Shown here piece by piece: positions 51,940 to 61,934 of a stretch of 64,000 nt of DNA. Each line of letters opens with the position of its first letter. Position 1 is the first letter of the stretch. Location of the stretch: contig NZ_RQXT01000024.1 of NCBI RefSeq assembly GCF_003863365.1, forward strand, positions 28,470 to 92,469, given 5' to 3'. The position numbers and the translations under genes are program-made. The DNA is from Mesorhizobium tamadayense. Its GTDB lineage: Bacteria > Pseudomonadota > Alphaproteobacteria > Rhizobiales > Rhizobiaceae. The notes under the pieces are model-generated. The model did not search any database. It worked only from the letters and a program-made list of their open reading frames with translations, and had not been told where the DNA came from.

Positions 51940-52740
51940 ATGAGCCTAGGAACCAAGGTACGTCTTGCGCGCCTCTTCTCGCATCCATCGGGGAACCTTT
52001 TTGGCGGCGCGGTTGACCACTTCGTCGGCTATGGCGACGTGCGCAAAGGCGGCCTTGCCGACCTGCCGGGTGCGCTCGCACGCGTCATGGCGGGCAAACC
52101 CGACTACGTCAGCATCCAGCCTGGCACCGCGCGCCATCTGTGGCCGCAATACGCGGGCAAAGCTTCTCTGGTGATCCAGGCGGGCTGCTTCACTCCGGAC
52201 GATCGCATCAGCGAGTTGATCGCAACGCCCGAGGATGCGGTTCGCGCGGGGGCCGATGCGTTGGCCGTGGCCATTCCGGTACGCGGCGCGACCGAGGGCA
52301 AATACATACGCTGGCTGACCGATTCGGTAAATGCAGCGGCCCGCTACGGCATGCCTGTGGTGGCGCATATCTACCCTCGCGATTTCACCGACGGAGCAAA
52401 AATTGTCTTCACCCCCGACGAGATCGCCTATGCGGCGCGCATCGGCTACGAGTCCGGCGTCGACGTGATCAAGATCGGCTACACGGGCGATTTCGAGTCG
52501 TTCCGAGAGACCGTCCGCACCTGCCCGGTGCCGGTTGTGATCGCGGGTGGTCCGAAGACCGATACCCTGCTCGGCGCGCTTAAGCAGACGGCGGACGCCA
52601 TCCGTGCCGGCGCACGCGGTGCCGTGGTAGGCCGCAATCTCTGGGGGCATGGCGATCCGCAGAAGGCAGCGCTTGCCTTTCGCGGCGTCATCCATGACGG
52701 CCTTTCGGCGCAAGACGCCCTGGCGAAGGCGGGTGCCTGA
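51940..52740 (+). CDS. Class I aldolase of the DeoC/LacD/FbaB family
   Basis: The 266-residue TIM-barrel protein has GNLFGGAVDHFVGYGDVRKG near the N-terminus (in place of the usual DHG loop), a likely Schiff-base lysine in GVDVIKIGYTGDFESFRETV, then PVPVVIAGGPKTDT and a phosphate-binding end AGARGAVVGRNLWG. This is the pattern of archaeal-type class I fructose-bisphosphate aldolase and LsrF-like enzymes. It is followed 3 bp later by a PfkB kinase, so kinase and aldolase probably phosphorylate and cleave a ketose. The substrate is unknown. Confidence 0.87.
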   Translation: MSLGTKVRLARLFSHPSGNLFGGAVDHFVGYGDVRKGGLADLPGALARVMAGKPDYVSIQPGTARHLWPQYAGKASLVIQAGCFTPDDRISELIATPEDAVRAGADALAVAIPVRGATEGKYIRWLTDSVNAAARYGMPVVAHIYPRDFTDGAKIVFTPDEIAYAARIGYESGVDVIKIGYTGDFESFRETVRTCPVPVVIAGGPKTDTLLGALKQTADAIRAGARGAVVGRNLWGHGDPQKAALAFRGVIHDGLSAQDALAKAGA

Positions 52741-52743
52741 ACG

Positions 52744-53694
52744 ATGCCCACCGTCCCCCCGATCCTCGGCTTCGGCGCTATTGCGATCGACGACATCGTC
52801 TATGTCGATCAGCCGTTGTCGGCGGGCAAGGGGAAGGTTCTGCAAAGTACCCGCGCTTTCGGGGGAAATGTCGCGACGGCGCTGGCCGCCGTCGTGCGGC
52901 TCGGCGGAACCGCCGGGTTCGTCGGATGGCTGGGCAGTGCCGCGGACGACGCCGTGCTGCGCGATCTCGTTGCGAGCGGTGTTGAAACCGCATTCGCGCC
53001 GCGCCATCCCGACGCGCGACCGGTGCGCTCGCGGATCACCGTCGGCTCGGACGGGGAACGGTTCATCGCGTATGACGACGATGCGATGCTGGGCACCGCT
53101 CCGGACTTTCCGGACGATATCCTCAGCCGCGCGACCGTCCTGATCGTCGATAGCTACGCGATCCGGTCGCTGGATGTCGTGGCTCGGGCTCGCGATCTCG
53201 GCCTTGCGATCCTCGGCGATATCGAATGGAGCAGCGGCCCAGCCACGGAGCGGCTGATCGCGCTCTGCGACCATCTCATTCTTCCACTCGGCTTTGCGCG
53301 GACTGCCACGGGGTGCCGATCGCCGGCCGAGATGCTCGATGCATTGTGGTTGCCGTCGCGGTCCGCTGTGGTTCTGACCGATGGTGGCAGGGGCGTGTAC
53401 TATCGCGGGCGTGAAGAGACAGGTCTCTGGCACCTGCCCCCGCACCGGGTTGTGGTCGTCGACTCGACCGGCGCGGGTGACTGCTTTCATGGCGCCTATG
53501 CCCGTGCATTGACGCGCGGGGCCGACACCGCAGGCCGGGTGGCATTCGCGGCCGCGGCGGCGGCCGTTTCGATAACGGGGCGTGGCGGGCGCGAGGCGCT
53601 TCCGACCGACGACCAGGTCACGGAACTCCTGGCATCGACGAACGCTCCGTCAGCAGTCGAACTGAAATATGCGCAGATCGATACTGGAACATAG
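52744..53694 (+). CDS. PfkB family sugar kinase
   Basis: A 316-residue ribokinase-fold kinase: ILGFGAIAIDDIVYVDQPLS, AFGGNVATALAAVVRLGGTA (PfkB signature 1 region) and VVVVDSTGAGDCFHGAYARA (signature 2 with the catalytic aspartate in GAGD). The endings FHGAYARAL and GGREALPTDDQ are like those of YihV-type kinases. It starts 3 bp after the aldolase stop. Together they suggest an Embden-Meyerhof-like route for a ketose or modified ketose. Confidence 0.9.
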   Translation: MPTVPPILGFGAIAIDDIVYVDQPLSAGKGKVLQSTRAFGGNVATALAAVVRLGGTAGFVGWLGSAADDAVLRDLVASGVETAFAPRHPDARPVRSRITVGSDGERFIAYDDDAMLGTAPDFPDDILSRATVLIVDSYAIRSLDVVARARDLGLAILGDIEWSSGPATERLIALCDHLILPLGFARTATGCRSPAEMLDALWLPSRSAVVLTDGGRGVYYRGREETGLWHLPPHRVVVVDSTGAGDCFHGAYARALTRGADTAGRVAFAAAAAAVSITGRGGREALPTDDQVTELLASTNAPSAVELKYAQIDTGT

Positions 53695-53783
53695 CCTGAA
53701 ACTATCCGAGGAAATATTTCGCAGGTTACCATAAGCCGAGGAGAATTATAAAAGTCAGTGGCTTATACTTGTGGAGGAGGAAG

Positions 53784-54929
<1,146 letters not shown>

Positions 54930-55049
54930 AGATCTGCGGCAGACCGCAGGCGAGAGCGAGGCGCCTGCGAAAGATACTCGCAAGAAGGCTTCTGAATAAA
55001 GCAGACGATCGTCCGCATTGTGCGGTCGATCTTAAAGAAGGAGGAGAAA

Positions 55050-56297
55050 ATGACGTTTCGGATACAACCCGCGATGCTGAAAATAGCCGCGGCCGCATGG
55101 TTGCTTGGCGCAACCGGCGCCATGGCGGACACGACGCTGGAATTCACCCAATGGTGGGAGCCCGAATTGCCGGCCGGCTCGCTCAGGGCAATCATGAATG
55201 ACTTCGAGGCTGCAAACCCCGGAATCAAGGTGACGCTGGTCAGCGGCCCCTATGCGACCACGCGAGACCAGATCTCGGTTGGTGCTGCAACTGGAACGCT
55301 TAGCGACGTCGTCGGTCTCGACGGCGCCTGGGTGAACAATCTGAACGCGCAGAATGCGCTCGCCGACATGAACCCGATGATGGATGCGAGCGGGTTCGAC
55401 AAGACCCAGGTCGCGGACATCATCAAGGTCGACGGCAAGGCGGTGATGTTTCCCGTGGCTTCGTTCGTCTATCCGGTCTTCGTGAACATGGACCTCGCCG
55501 CCCAGGCAGGCGTGACCAAGCTGCCGTCGACGCGCGCGGAGTTTCTCGAAGCCGCCAAGAAGATGACGCATGCCGACAAGAACCAGTATGGCTGGGTGCT
55601 TCCCTTGTCGCTGCAAACGCCGTCCGGTGTCCAGAACGACCTGATGTCGTGGGTCTGGGCATCGGGTCAATCGATGATGGCGGACGGCAAGCCCGCTCTC
55701 GAGGGCAAGCCGGTCGTCGATATGCTCACCTTCGTCAAATCGCTGAACGACGCCGGCGTCATCTCGCCCGGCATTGCCACCAAGACCGAGCAGGAAAAGG
55801 TCGAGGAATTCGTCAACGACCGGGTCGGAATGATGATCGACTCGCTCGCGCACGTGAACCTCATCCGCAAACGCAATCCCAAACTGAACTTCGACCTCAT
55901 CCCGGTCCCGGTCGTGGAGAACTATAACGGCAAGCGCGGCCTTCCCTATGCCTCCTGGGGCATCGGCATCTCCGCGGGCTCGAAACATCAGGAGGAGGCC
56001 TGGAAACTTGTCCAATACCTGATGAGTGAAAAGGTGAACGCCAAGCTCGTATCGCTTGCCAACGCCTTCCCCGGCAACGTCAACGCCAAGCCCGATTTCG
56101 TGACCTCGGACAAGGCTTTCGGCAAGGCTTTCGAGATCTTCAAGACCGGTTATCTCGCCAACGAGTTCACGGGTCTGCCGGTGGCTGAAGACCTGATGAC
56201 CAAGTTCGACGTGGAAGCCCAGAAGATGCTCGCCGGCGAGCAGTCTCCGGAACAAGCCTCAGCCAACGCTCAAAAGGGCTGGATGGCGAAATTCTGA
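55050..56297 (+). CDS. Sugar ABC transporter substrate-binding protein
   Basis: A 415-residue extracellular solute-binding protein (family 1). A signal peptide ends around GAMA-DTTLEF. Then come EFTQWWEPELPAGSLRAIMN, FEAANPGIKVTLVSGPYATT, GLPYASWGIGISAGSKHQEE and AWKLVQYLMS. GAAGGAGGAGAAA precedes the ATG at 55050. It is encoded directly between the ATPase and permeases of the module. The ligand is a carbohydrate by family. Confidence 0.92.
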   Translation: MTFRIQPAMLKIAAAAWLLGATGAMADTTLEFTQWWEPELPAGSLRAIMNDFEAANPGIKVTLVSGPYATTRDQISVGAATGTLSDVVGLDGAWVNNLNAQNALADMNPMMDASGFDKTQVADIIKVDGKAVMFPVASFVYPVFVNMDLAAQAGVTKLPSTRAEFLEAAKKMTHADKNQYGWVLPLSLQTPSGVQNDLMSWVWASGQSMMADGKPALEGKPVVDMLTFVKSLNDAGVISPGIATKTEQEKVEEFVNDRVGMMIDSLAHVNLIRKRNPKLNFDLIPVPVVENYNGKRGLPYASWGIGISAGSKHQEEAWKLVQYLMSEKVNAKLVSLANAFPGNVNAKPDFVTSDKAFGKAFEIFKTGYLANEFTGLPVAEDLMTKFDVEAQKMLAGEQSPEQASANAQKGWMAKF

Positions 56298-56328
56298 GCG
56301 GCCTGTTCCCCGTTTGCTATCTTCCACA

Positions 56329-56356
56329 GGGTGGCCTGACTTCGGGCAGGCCACCC
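56329..56356 (+). terminator. Hairpin between binding-protein and permease genes
   Basis: GGGTGGCCTG (56329-56338) pairs exactly with CAGGCCACCC (56347-56356) around an 8-nt loop. There is no T run. Hairpins at this position in ABC operons commonly protect the binding-protein mRNA and lower permease expression. Confidence 0.6.
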
Positions 56357-56436
56357 GTCAACAACGGATCGGCAATTTGAGATGGACCTGTTTCCGAAGC
56401 TCGCCTTCTCTTGAAGGCGTATCCCAAGGTTGGCAC

Positions 56437-57333
56437 ATGACTCGGCAGAAGCGCTCCCACCATAGACTGAAACGAGCGGTCGCACCCTATCTCTACCTGT
56501 CGCCCTCGCTCCTCATAATCGGCCTTCTGATGCTGCTGCCGATGGTGACGGTGATTGCGTATTCGTTCCAGAACAGCGCGGTGCTGCGTCGCGACCCGTC
56601 CTTTGCCGGACTGAAACACTACCAGGCGATCTTTGCCGATCCGGTGTTCTGGGCCTCGCTGTGGCACACGCTCTACTTCACATGCATGAGTGTCGTCTTC
56701 CACATGACCATCGGCATGGTCTTCGCACTCATGCTGAACAGCGACCGCATCAATCCGACGCTGCGCAATATTCTGCGCGTGCTCTACATACTGCCTTGGC
56801 TGTTCACCGCAGTGATTATCGCCGTGATCTGGCGCCTCCTGCTCGAGCCGAACGGTGTCGTGAACAGCGTTCTCATGCAGATGGGCATCATCGGTTCCAA
56901 GGTCGAGTGGTTTTCCTCGCCCGAGACCGCACTGCACGCCGTCACCTTCGCCAATATCTGGGCGGGCTACCCGCTTTTCATGGTCAGCCTGCTCGCAGGC
57001 TTGCAGGGCATTCCCAAGGATTTCTACGAGGCCGCCGATATCGACGGGGCGAAGGCCTACCAGAAGCTGATCTTCATCACCATCCCGCAGCTGATGCCGA
57101 TCATCATCAGCATCTCGCTGCTCGACTTCATCTGGACCATGCAGGTCTTTCCATTGATCTGGATAACGACGGGCGGCGGCCCGATCTACTCGACCGAGGT
57201 CCTCAGCACCTACACGTATAAGCTGGCGTTTTCGAGCTACAACCTGTCGCAGGCGTCGGCGAGCGCCGTGGTCATCCTGCTGATCTCTCTCGGCCTGACG
57301 CTGTTCTACATCCGCTATCAAAAGGCTCGGTAG
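56437..57333 (+). CDS. Sugar ABC transporter permease (MalF type)
   Basis: A 298-residue permease with about six membrane segments (APYLYLSPSLLIIGLLMLLP at the start) and the ATPase-docking EAA loop YEAADIDGAKAYQKLIFITI. The ATG at 56437 with AAGG upstream gives the normal N-terminus; the frame is open further upstream through the intergenic hairpin, which was rejected. It partners the permease at 57339. Confidence 0.92.
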   Translation: MTRQKRSHHRLKRAVAPYLYLSPSLLIIGLLMLLPMVTVIAYSFQNSAVLRRDPSFAGLKHYQAIFADPVFWASLWHTLYFTCMSVVFHMTIGMVFALMLNSDRINPTLRNILRVLYILPWLFTAVIIAVIWRLLLEPNGVVNSVLMQMGIIGSKVEWFSSPETALHAVTFANIWAGYPLFMVSLLAGLQGIPKDFYEAADIDGAKAYQKLIFITIPQLMPIIISISLLDFIWTMQVFPLIWITTGGGPIYSTEVLSTYTYKLAFSSYNLSQASASAVVILLISLGLTLFYIRYQKAR

Positions 57334-57338
57334 TCACC

Positions 57339-58181
57339 ATGAGGAAAAGGCATACGCCGAAAGACAGGCTGATCACCGTCGCGCTGCATGTCGCGCTTGC
57401 AGCGGGGCTCTTTTTCGCGGCCTTCCCGATCTACTGGATGCTGAGCAGTTCGTTCAAATCGAATACCGAAATCTTTGCCCTGCCACCAACCATCCTGCCG
57501 AAGGCCTTCACGCTGGAAGCGTATGCAGCCATCCTTGGCGACCCGGTGAAGCTGCGCTTCTTCTTCAACAGCTATTTCGTGGCGGGAGTGGTGACCGTGC
57601 TAACGGTGCTGATCGCCTTGCTGGCGGCCTATGGGTTCAGCCGCTTCAACTTCCGCGGCAAGGGCAGCCTGAACACACTCATCATCAGCACGCAGACGAT
57701 TCCGCCGATCACACTCTTGATCCCCTTCTTCGGGCTTGTCGTCTCATATGGTATCTTCGACACCTACGTCGCACTGATCCTGACTTACCTGGTGTTTACG
57801 CTGCCCTACGCGATCCTGCTGATGACGGGATATCTGAACACCTTGCCCCGCGATCTCGATGAAGCGGTGGCTGTCGACGGAGGCACCAGTTGGACAGCGC
57901 TTTGGCGGGTGATCGTCCCGATTTCACTGCCTGGTATCGTGGCGACGTCGGTCTACACCTTCCTGTTGTGCTGGAACGAATTTCTCTTTGCGCTGACGCT
58001 GACGAAGTCAACGTCCATGCGCACCGTCCCGATCGGCATCCAGCTGTTGATGGGGCAGCATGCCTTCGAATGGAACCAGATGATGGCGATGAGCGTGCTC
58101 GGCTCGCTACCGCTCTTGCTCATCTACCTCGTTGCCCAGAGGTTCTTCCTCGCCGGCATGACCGCGGGCTCGGTCAAGTAG
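57339..58181 (+). CDS. Sugar ABC transporter permease (MalG type)
   Basis: A 280-residue permease with about six membrane segments and the EAA loop DEAVAVDGGTSWTALWRVIV; it ends RFFLAGMTAGSVK, the normal end of MalG-type proteins. It starts 5 bp after the first permease. It is the last intact gene of the DeoR module. A second, unrelated MalG-type tail follows immediately at 58183. Confidence 0.92.
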   Translation: MRKRHTPKDRLITVALHVALAAGLFFAAFPIYWMLSSSFKSNTEIFALPPTILPKAFTLEAYAAILGDPVKLRFFFNSYFVAGVVTVLTVLIALLAAYGFSRFNFRGKGSLNTLIISTQTIPPITLLIPFFGLVVSYGIFDTYVALILTYLVFTLPYAILLMTGYLNTLPRDLDEAVAVDGGTSWTALWRVIVPISLPGIVATSVYTFLLCWNEFLFALTLTKSTSMRTVPIGIQLLMGQHAFEWNQMMAMSVLGSLPLLLIYLVAQRFFLAGMTAGSVK

Positions 58182-58182
58182 G

Positions 58183-58392
58183 ATGTCCATCCCAAGGAGA
58201 ACCGAAGGAGCAGGCCCCCGCGTATCGCAATCGATGATTGGGTCCTGTCTGCTGGCAGGCGACATCGCCGCGGCCGCGGCCGTCGTCGCCGTTCCGCCGA
58301 TCGTGCTCGTGCTGCTCTTCCCGCGCCACATCATCGAACGGCTGACGCAGGGCGCATCAAGGAATAGGCGGTATCAAGGAATGAAAGGATGA
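58183..58392 (+). pseudogene. C-terminal remnant of a second MalG-type ABC permease
   Basis: The frame from about 58230 to 58392 reads GDIAAAAAVVAVPPIVLVLL followed by FPRHIIERLTQGA, the shape of the last membrane helix and tail of a MalG-type permease (compare RFFLAGMTAGSVK at 58181). The first ~15 codons look unrelated and nothing else of the gene remains. Its stop overlaps the start of the next gene as ATGA, which argues that the frame once belonged to a real gene translationally coupled to it. Confidence 0.6.
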
Positions 58393-59210
58393 ACGTGAAA
58401 GACCTCAAAGTCGGCTGCCAGACCTTCACCTGGGAAATGCTGGGAGACCGGTTCACCGGCGGTCCCGACGATCTGTTGAAGGCGATCGCCGATGGCGGCT
58501 ATGCCGGCATCGAGATCACCGACACCATGATCGGCCGCTATGCCGCCAGACCGGCGGAGTTCGCGACGGCGCTGAAGGCGACGGGGCTGACGCTCGTCTC
58601 CTTCGCCTTCGGCTCGAAAAGCGGTTTTACGCGGAAGGACCAGATCGGCGCCGACCTGGAGACAGCCAAACGCTGGATCGATTTTGCCGCCGAATTCCCG
58701 GGCGCGCTTGTCTCGATGGGTTCGGCGACCGTCGTCTCCGACGGTCCGCGCGACGACAAGTTCGCGATCGCCGCCGAGATCTACAACAGGGCCGGGGAAC
58801 TCGGCCGCCAGGCCGGAGTCCAGGTCGCGCTGCATCCGAGCTCGCACCACAACACGCTGCTCTTCGATCGCGCGGACTATGACCGCATCTTCTCCCTGAT
58901 CGACGCCTCGCTGGTGGGCTGGGTGCCGGACACGGGCCACATATTGCGCGGCCATCGGGACATGGCCGATACCCTCACCACCTATCGCGACCGCATCCGC
59001 TACGTGCACCTGAAGGATGTCGATGCCGCAGGCACCTGGGCGATGCTCGGCAAGGGTATCTGCGACACGGCAAAGGTGATCGAGATCGCGAGTGCTGCAC
59101 CCAACTTCAACGGCTGGCTGGTGCTGGAGGAGGAATCCGAAACCGCCGCCGCCGATCCGGCCAAGGCGGTCAAGACCAACCGCCAGACCATGCGGGGCTA
59201 CGGAGCCTGA
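58389..59210 (+). CDS. Sugar phosphate isomerase/epimerase (TIM barrel, IolE-like)
   Basis: A 273-residue xylose-isomerase-like TIM barrel: LKVGCQTFTWEMLGDRFTGG, YAGIEITDTMIG, VALHPSSHHNTLL, VGWVPDTGHILRG, VHLKDV and WLVLEEESE carry metal-ligand-type glutamate, histidine and aspartate residues. Members act as epimerases, isomerases or dehydratases on sugars and inositols. It is the first intact gene of the six-gene resident operon (58389-63693). Confidence 0.87.
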   Translation: MNVKDLKVGCQTFTWEMLGDRFTGGPDDLLKAIADGGYAGIEITDTMIGRYAARPAEFATALKATGLTLVSFAFGSKSGFTRKDQIGADLETAKRWIDFAAEFPGALVSMGSATVVSDGPRDDKFAIAAEIYNRAGELGRQAGVQVALHPSSHHNTLLFDRADYDRIFSLIDASLVGWVPDTGHILRGHRDMADTLTTYRDRIRYVHLKDVDAAGTWAMLGKGICDTAKVIEIASAAPNFNGWLVLEEESETAAADPAKAVKTNRQTMRGYGA

Positions 59211-59215
59211 GACGA

Positions 59216-60292
59216 ATGATTCGCAAGCAAGACCGTCGCCTTCGTGTTGGTGTGCTCGGCTGCGGGCCGATCGCGCAGTTCGCCCACCTGGAATCCTGCG
59301 TGAAGGCGAGCAATGCCGACCTCTATGCGATCTGCGACGCCGCGCCTGATCTGCTCGCGCGCATGGGCGCGACCTATGAGCCGGAAAAAATGTACAGCGA
59401 CTACGACGCCATGCTCGCCGACCCGCAGTTGGAGGCGGTGATCGTCGCCACCTCGGATGCCTATCACGTGCCGATGTCGATCAAGGCGCTGGAGGCCGGC
59501 AAGCACGTTCTGTGCGAAAAGCCGATCGGCGTCTCAGTCGAGGAAGGCGGGAAGCTGGCCGAAGCGGTCAAGCGTTCCGGCAAGGTGCTGCAGGTCGGCC
59601 ACATGAAGCGCTTCGACCCGGCGCTGGAAGCGGCGCGCGATTTCGTCCGTGACGAGATGGGGGAGATCCTGGCGCTGAAGGCCTGGTATTGCGATTCCAC
59701 CCATCGCTACACCAATACCGACGCCGTGCAGCCGCTGCCCATCACCAGCAAGCTGGCGAAGAAGCCTGGCGGCAACCCGAAGGCGGATTTGAGACAGTAT
59801 TTCATGCTGGCGCATGGCTCGCATCTGGTCGACACGGCGCGCTTCCTGTGCGGCGAAATCCGTGCTGTCCGCGCGCGCCTCAACGAGCGCTTCGGCGCCT
59901 ACTGCTGGTTCGTCGAGACCGAATTCGCCAATGGCGCGCTCGGCCATCTCGACTTGACGGTCGCCGTGCGCATGGACTGGCACGAAGGCTTCCAGCTCTA
60001 TGGCGAGAACGGCTCAGTGATCGCGAAGACCTTCAATCCCTGGTACTTCCGGGCGAGCGAGGTCGATATCTTCCACGAGAAGGACGCGACCTCGCGCAAG
60101 CCGCTCGGCGCCGACGGCCACTTCTTCCGGCGGCAACTGGAAGGCCTCGCCGACACCGTGCTCAACGGCGCGCCGCTGCGCGGCGCCACTGTCGAGGACG
60201 GGCTCGCCTCGATCCGCGCCATGGTGGCGATCGCCCGCTCGGTCGAAAGTGGCGAGCGCGTCGAGCTTGCCAGCGTGACGGGAGCGGTCTGA
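59216..60292 (+). CDS. Gfo/Idh/MocA family oxidoreductase
   Basis: A 358-residue dehydrogenase: LRVGVLGCGPIAQFAHLESC (Rossmann), EKP in GKHVLCEKPIGVSVEEGG, then the catalytic lysine-containing HMKRFDPALEAARDFV region and MLAHGSHLVDTARFLCG. It probably performs NAD(P)-linked oxidation of a sugar, together with the flanking TIM-barrel enzymes. The gap to the previous gene is 5 bp and its stop overlaps the next start (TGATG). Confidence 0.9.
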   Translation: MIRKQDRRLRVGVLGCGPIAQFAHLESCVKASNADLYAICDAAPDLLARMGATYEPEKMYSDYDAMLADPQLEAVIVATSDAYHVPMSIKALEAGKHVLCEKPIGVSVEEGGKLAEAVKRSGKVLQVGHMKRFDPALEAARDFVRDEMGEILALKAWYCDSTHRYTNTDAVQPLPITSKLAKKPGGNPKADLRQYFMLAHGSHLVDTARFLCGEIRAVRARLNERFGAYCWFVETEFANGALGHLDLTVAVRMDWHEGFQLYGENGSVIAKTFNPWYFRASEVDIFHEKDATSRKPLGADGHFFRRQLEGLADTVLNGAPLRGATVEDGLASIRAMVAIARSVESGERVELASVTGAV

Positions 60293-61110
60293 TGCAGGTC
60301 GGGGTGTTCGCCAAGACCTTCCCCGGCAACGACCCGGCCGGCGTGCTTGCCGCCGTGCGCGACGCGGGCTTCGCGGTCACCCAGTTCAACCTTGCCTGCG
60401 CCGGCCTGCCGTCGATGCCGGACGACGTTCCGGCGGAGGCGATCCACGCCATCGATGCCGCCGCCAAGGCTACCGGCGTCGGTCTCGTCGCGCTTTCGGG
60501 CACCTACAATATGGCGCATCCGGACAGCCGGGTGCGCGACGACGGGTTGCGCCGGCTGGCCGTCGTGATCGAAACAGCAGCTAGGCTTTCGATCCCGCTC
60601 GTCACGCTCTGCACCGGAACGCGCAATCCCGACGATCAGTGGGCGCATCATCCCGGCAATGCCGATCCATCGGCCTGGGCCGACATGGCGCGCGAGATGG
60701 AGAAGGCGCTGCACCTTGCCGAGCGTCATGGCGTCGATCTCGGCATCGAGCCGGAGCAGGCCAACATCGTCACCTCGGCCGACGACGCCGTCCGGCTGAT
60801 TACCGAGATGGGCTCGAAGCGTCTGAGCGTCGTGCTCGATCCCGCCAATCTGTTCGAACAGGCCAGCGCCGACGAAGCGCGCACCATCGTCGCCGGCGCG
60901 GTCGATCGCACGGCCGGCCATATCGCGCTCGCGCACGCCAAGGATCGTTTCGCCGACGGACGCTTCGCCACGGCCGGACAAGGCGTTGTCGACTTCGCCG
61001 ACTTCATCGCTCGCCTGAAGGCCACCGGCTTCGACGGCCCGCTGGTGACGCACGGCCTTTCGGCCGAGGAAGCGCCGGGCGTCGCACGTTTGCTCAAGGA
61101 GTTGGTGTGA
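60292..61110 (+). CDS. Sugar phosphate isomerase/epimerase (TIM barrel)
   Basis: A 272-residue xylose-isomerase-like barrel: MQVGVFAKTFPGNDPAGVLA, LVTLCTGTRNPDDQWAHHPG, GVDLGIEPEQANIVTSADDA (glutamate ligand), VVLDPANLFEQ and IALAHAKDRFADG. It differs clearly from the barrel at 58389, so the operon has two such enzymes for two steps. It overlaps both neighbours by TGATG. Confidence 0.87.
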   Translation: MQVGVFAKTFPGNDPAGVLAAVRDAGFAVTQFNLACAGLPSMPDDVPAEAIHAIDAAAKATGVGLVALSGTYNMAHPDSRVRDDGLRRLAVVIETAARLSIPLVTLCTGTRNPDDQWAHHPGNADPSAWADMAREMEKALHLAERHGVDLGIEPEQANIVTSADDAVRLITEMGSKRLSVVLDPANLFEQASADEARTIVAGAVDRTAGHIALAHAKDRFADGRFATAGQGVVDFADFIARLKATGFDGPLVTHGLSAEEAPGVARLLKELV

Positions 61111-61934
61111 TGGCGGGCCGGATTGCGCTTCTTCGCGACGGCGCGACGCTGTTGGGCACGGATACGGGCGAAGGTCCGGCAGTGGTGTTCCAGCACGGGC
61201 TGGGCGGCGGCGAGGCGCAGGTCGCGCAGACTTTTCCTCCCGGCTTCCGCCGCATCACGCTGGAATGCCGTGGCCATGGCGGCTCCGGGCTCGGCGAGCG
61301 GCGGCCGTTCTCGTTCGAAATGTTCGCCGATGATGTGCTCGCCGCCGCCGACCAGGCCGGACTCGAGCGCTTCTTCGCCGGCGGCGTCTCGATGGGTGCC
61401 GCGATTGCGCTGCGCCTCGCCTGCCGTCATCCGCAGCGCGTCGCCGGCCTCGTCCTGGTGCGGCCGGCGTGGACCTTTGCCGCGGCGCCAACAAACATGC
61501 AGCCGATCGCCGAGGTCGCCGAGCTCATCCTCGGACACGGGACCGACAAGGGGCGGACTGTCTTCGCGCAATCCGCGACCGCCGCACGGCTCTATCGCGA
61601 GGCGCCCGACAATCTTTCCTCGCTGCTTGGCTATTTCGACCGGCCCGACGCCAAGGCGTTCGCGCAAGTTCTCGCCAATATCGCCGGCGACGGACCGGGG
61701 GTTTCCGAACGCGACGCTGCCGCGCTCGACATTCCAGCGCTGGTCGTCGGCAACGAAATCGATGCCGTGCACCCGCTGTCTGCCGCATACACGCTTGCTG
61801 CCGCGATGCCCAATGCGGTCTTCGCCGAGATCACACCCAAGGCGCGCGACAGCGCGAAGCATTTCGGCGAGCTGCATACGCAGATCGCCACCTTCCTCCA
61901 ATCCCACTCGCAAGTCCGGAGCCTCATTTCGTGA
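61110..61934 (+). CDS. Alpha/beta hydrolase
   Basis: A 274-residue alpha/beta hydrolase: oxyanion region AVVFQHGLGGG, LECRGHGGSGLG, nucleophile elbow GGVSMGAAIALRLA, acid candidate in VVGNEIDAVHP and histidine in AKHFGELH. AAGGAG precedes the ATG. In a sugar operon it could be a lactonase opening the lactone made by the Gfo/Idh enzyme; this is inference. Coupled by TGATG to the preceding gene. Confidence 0.87.
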   Translation: MAGRIALLRDGATLLGTDTGEGPAVVFQHGLGGGEAQVAQTFPPGFRRITLECRGHGGSGLGERRPFSFEMFADDVLAAADQAGLERFFAGGVSMGAAIALRLACRHPQRVAGLVLVRPAWTFAAAPTNMQPIAEVAELILGHGTDKGRTVFAQSATAARLYREAPDNLSSLLGYFDRPDAKAFAQVLANIAGDGPGVSERDAAALDIPALVVGNEIDAVHPLSAAYTLAAAMPNAVFAEITPKARDSAKHFGELHTQIATFLQSHSQVRSLIS

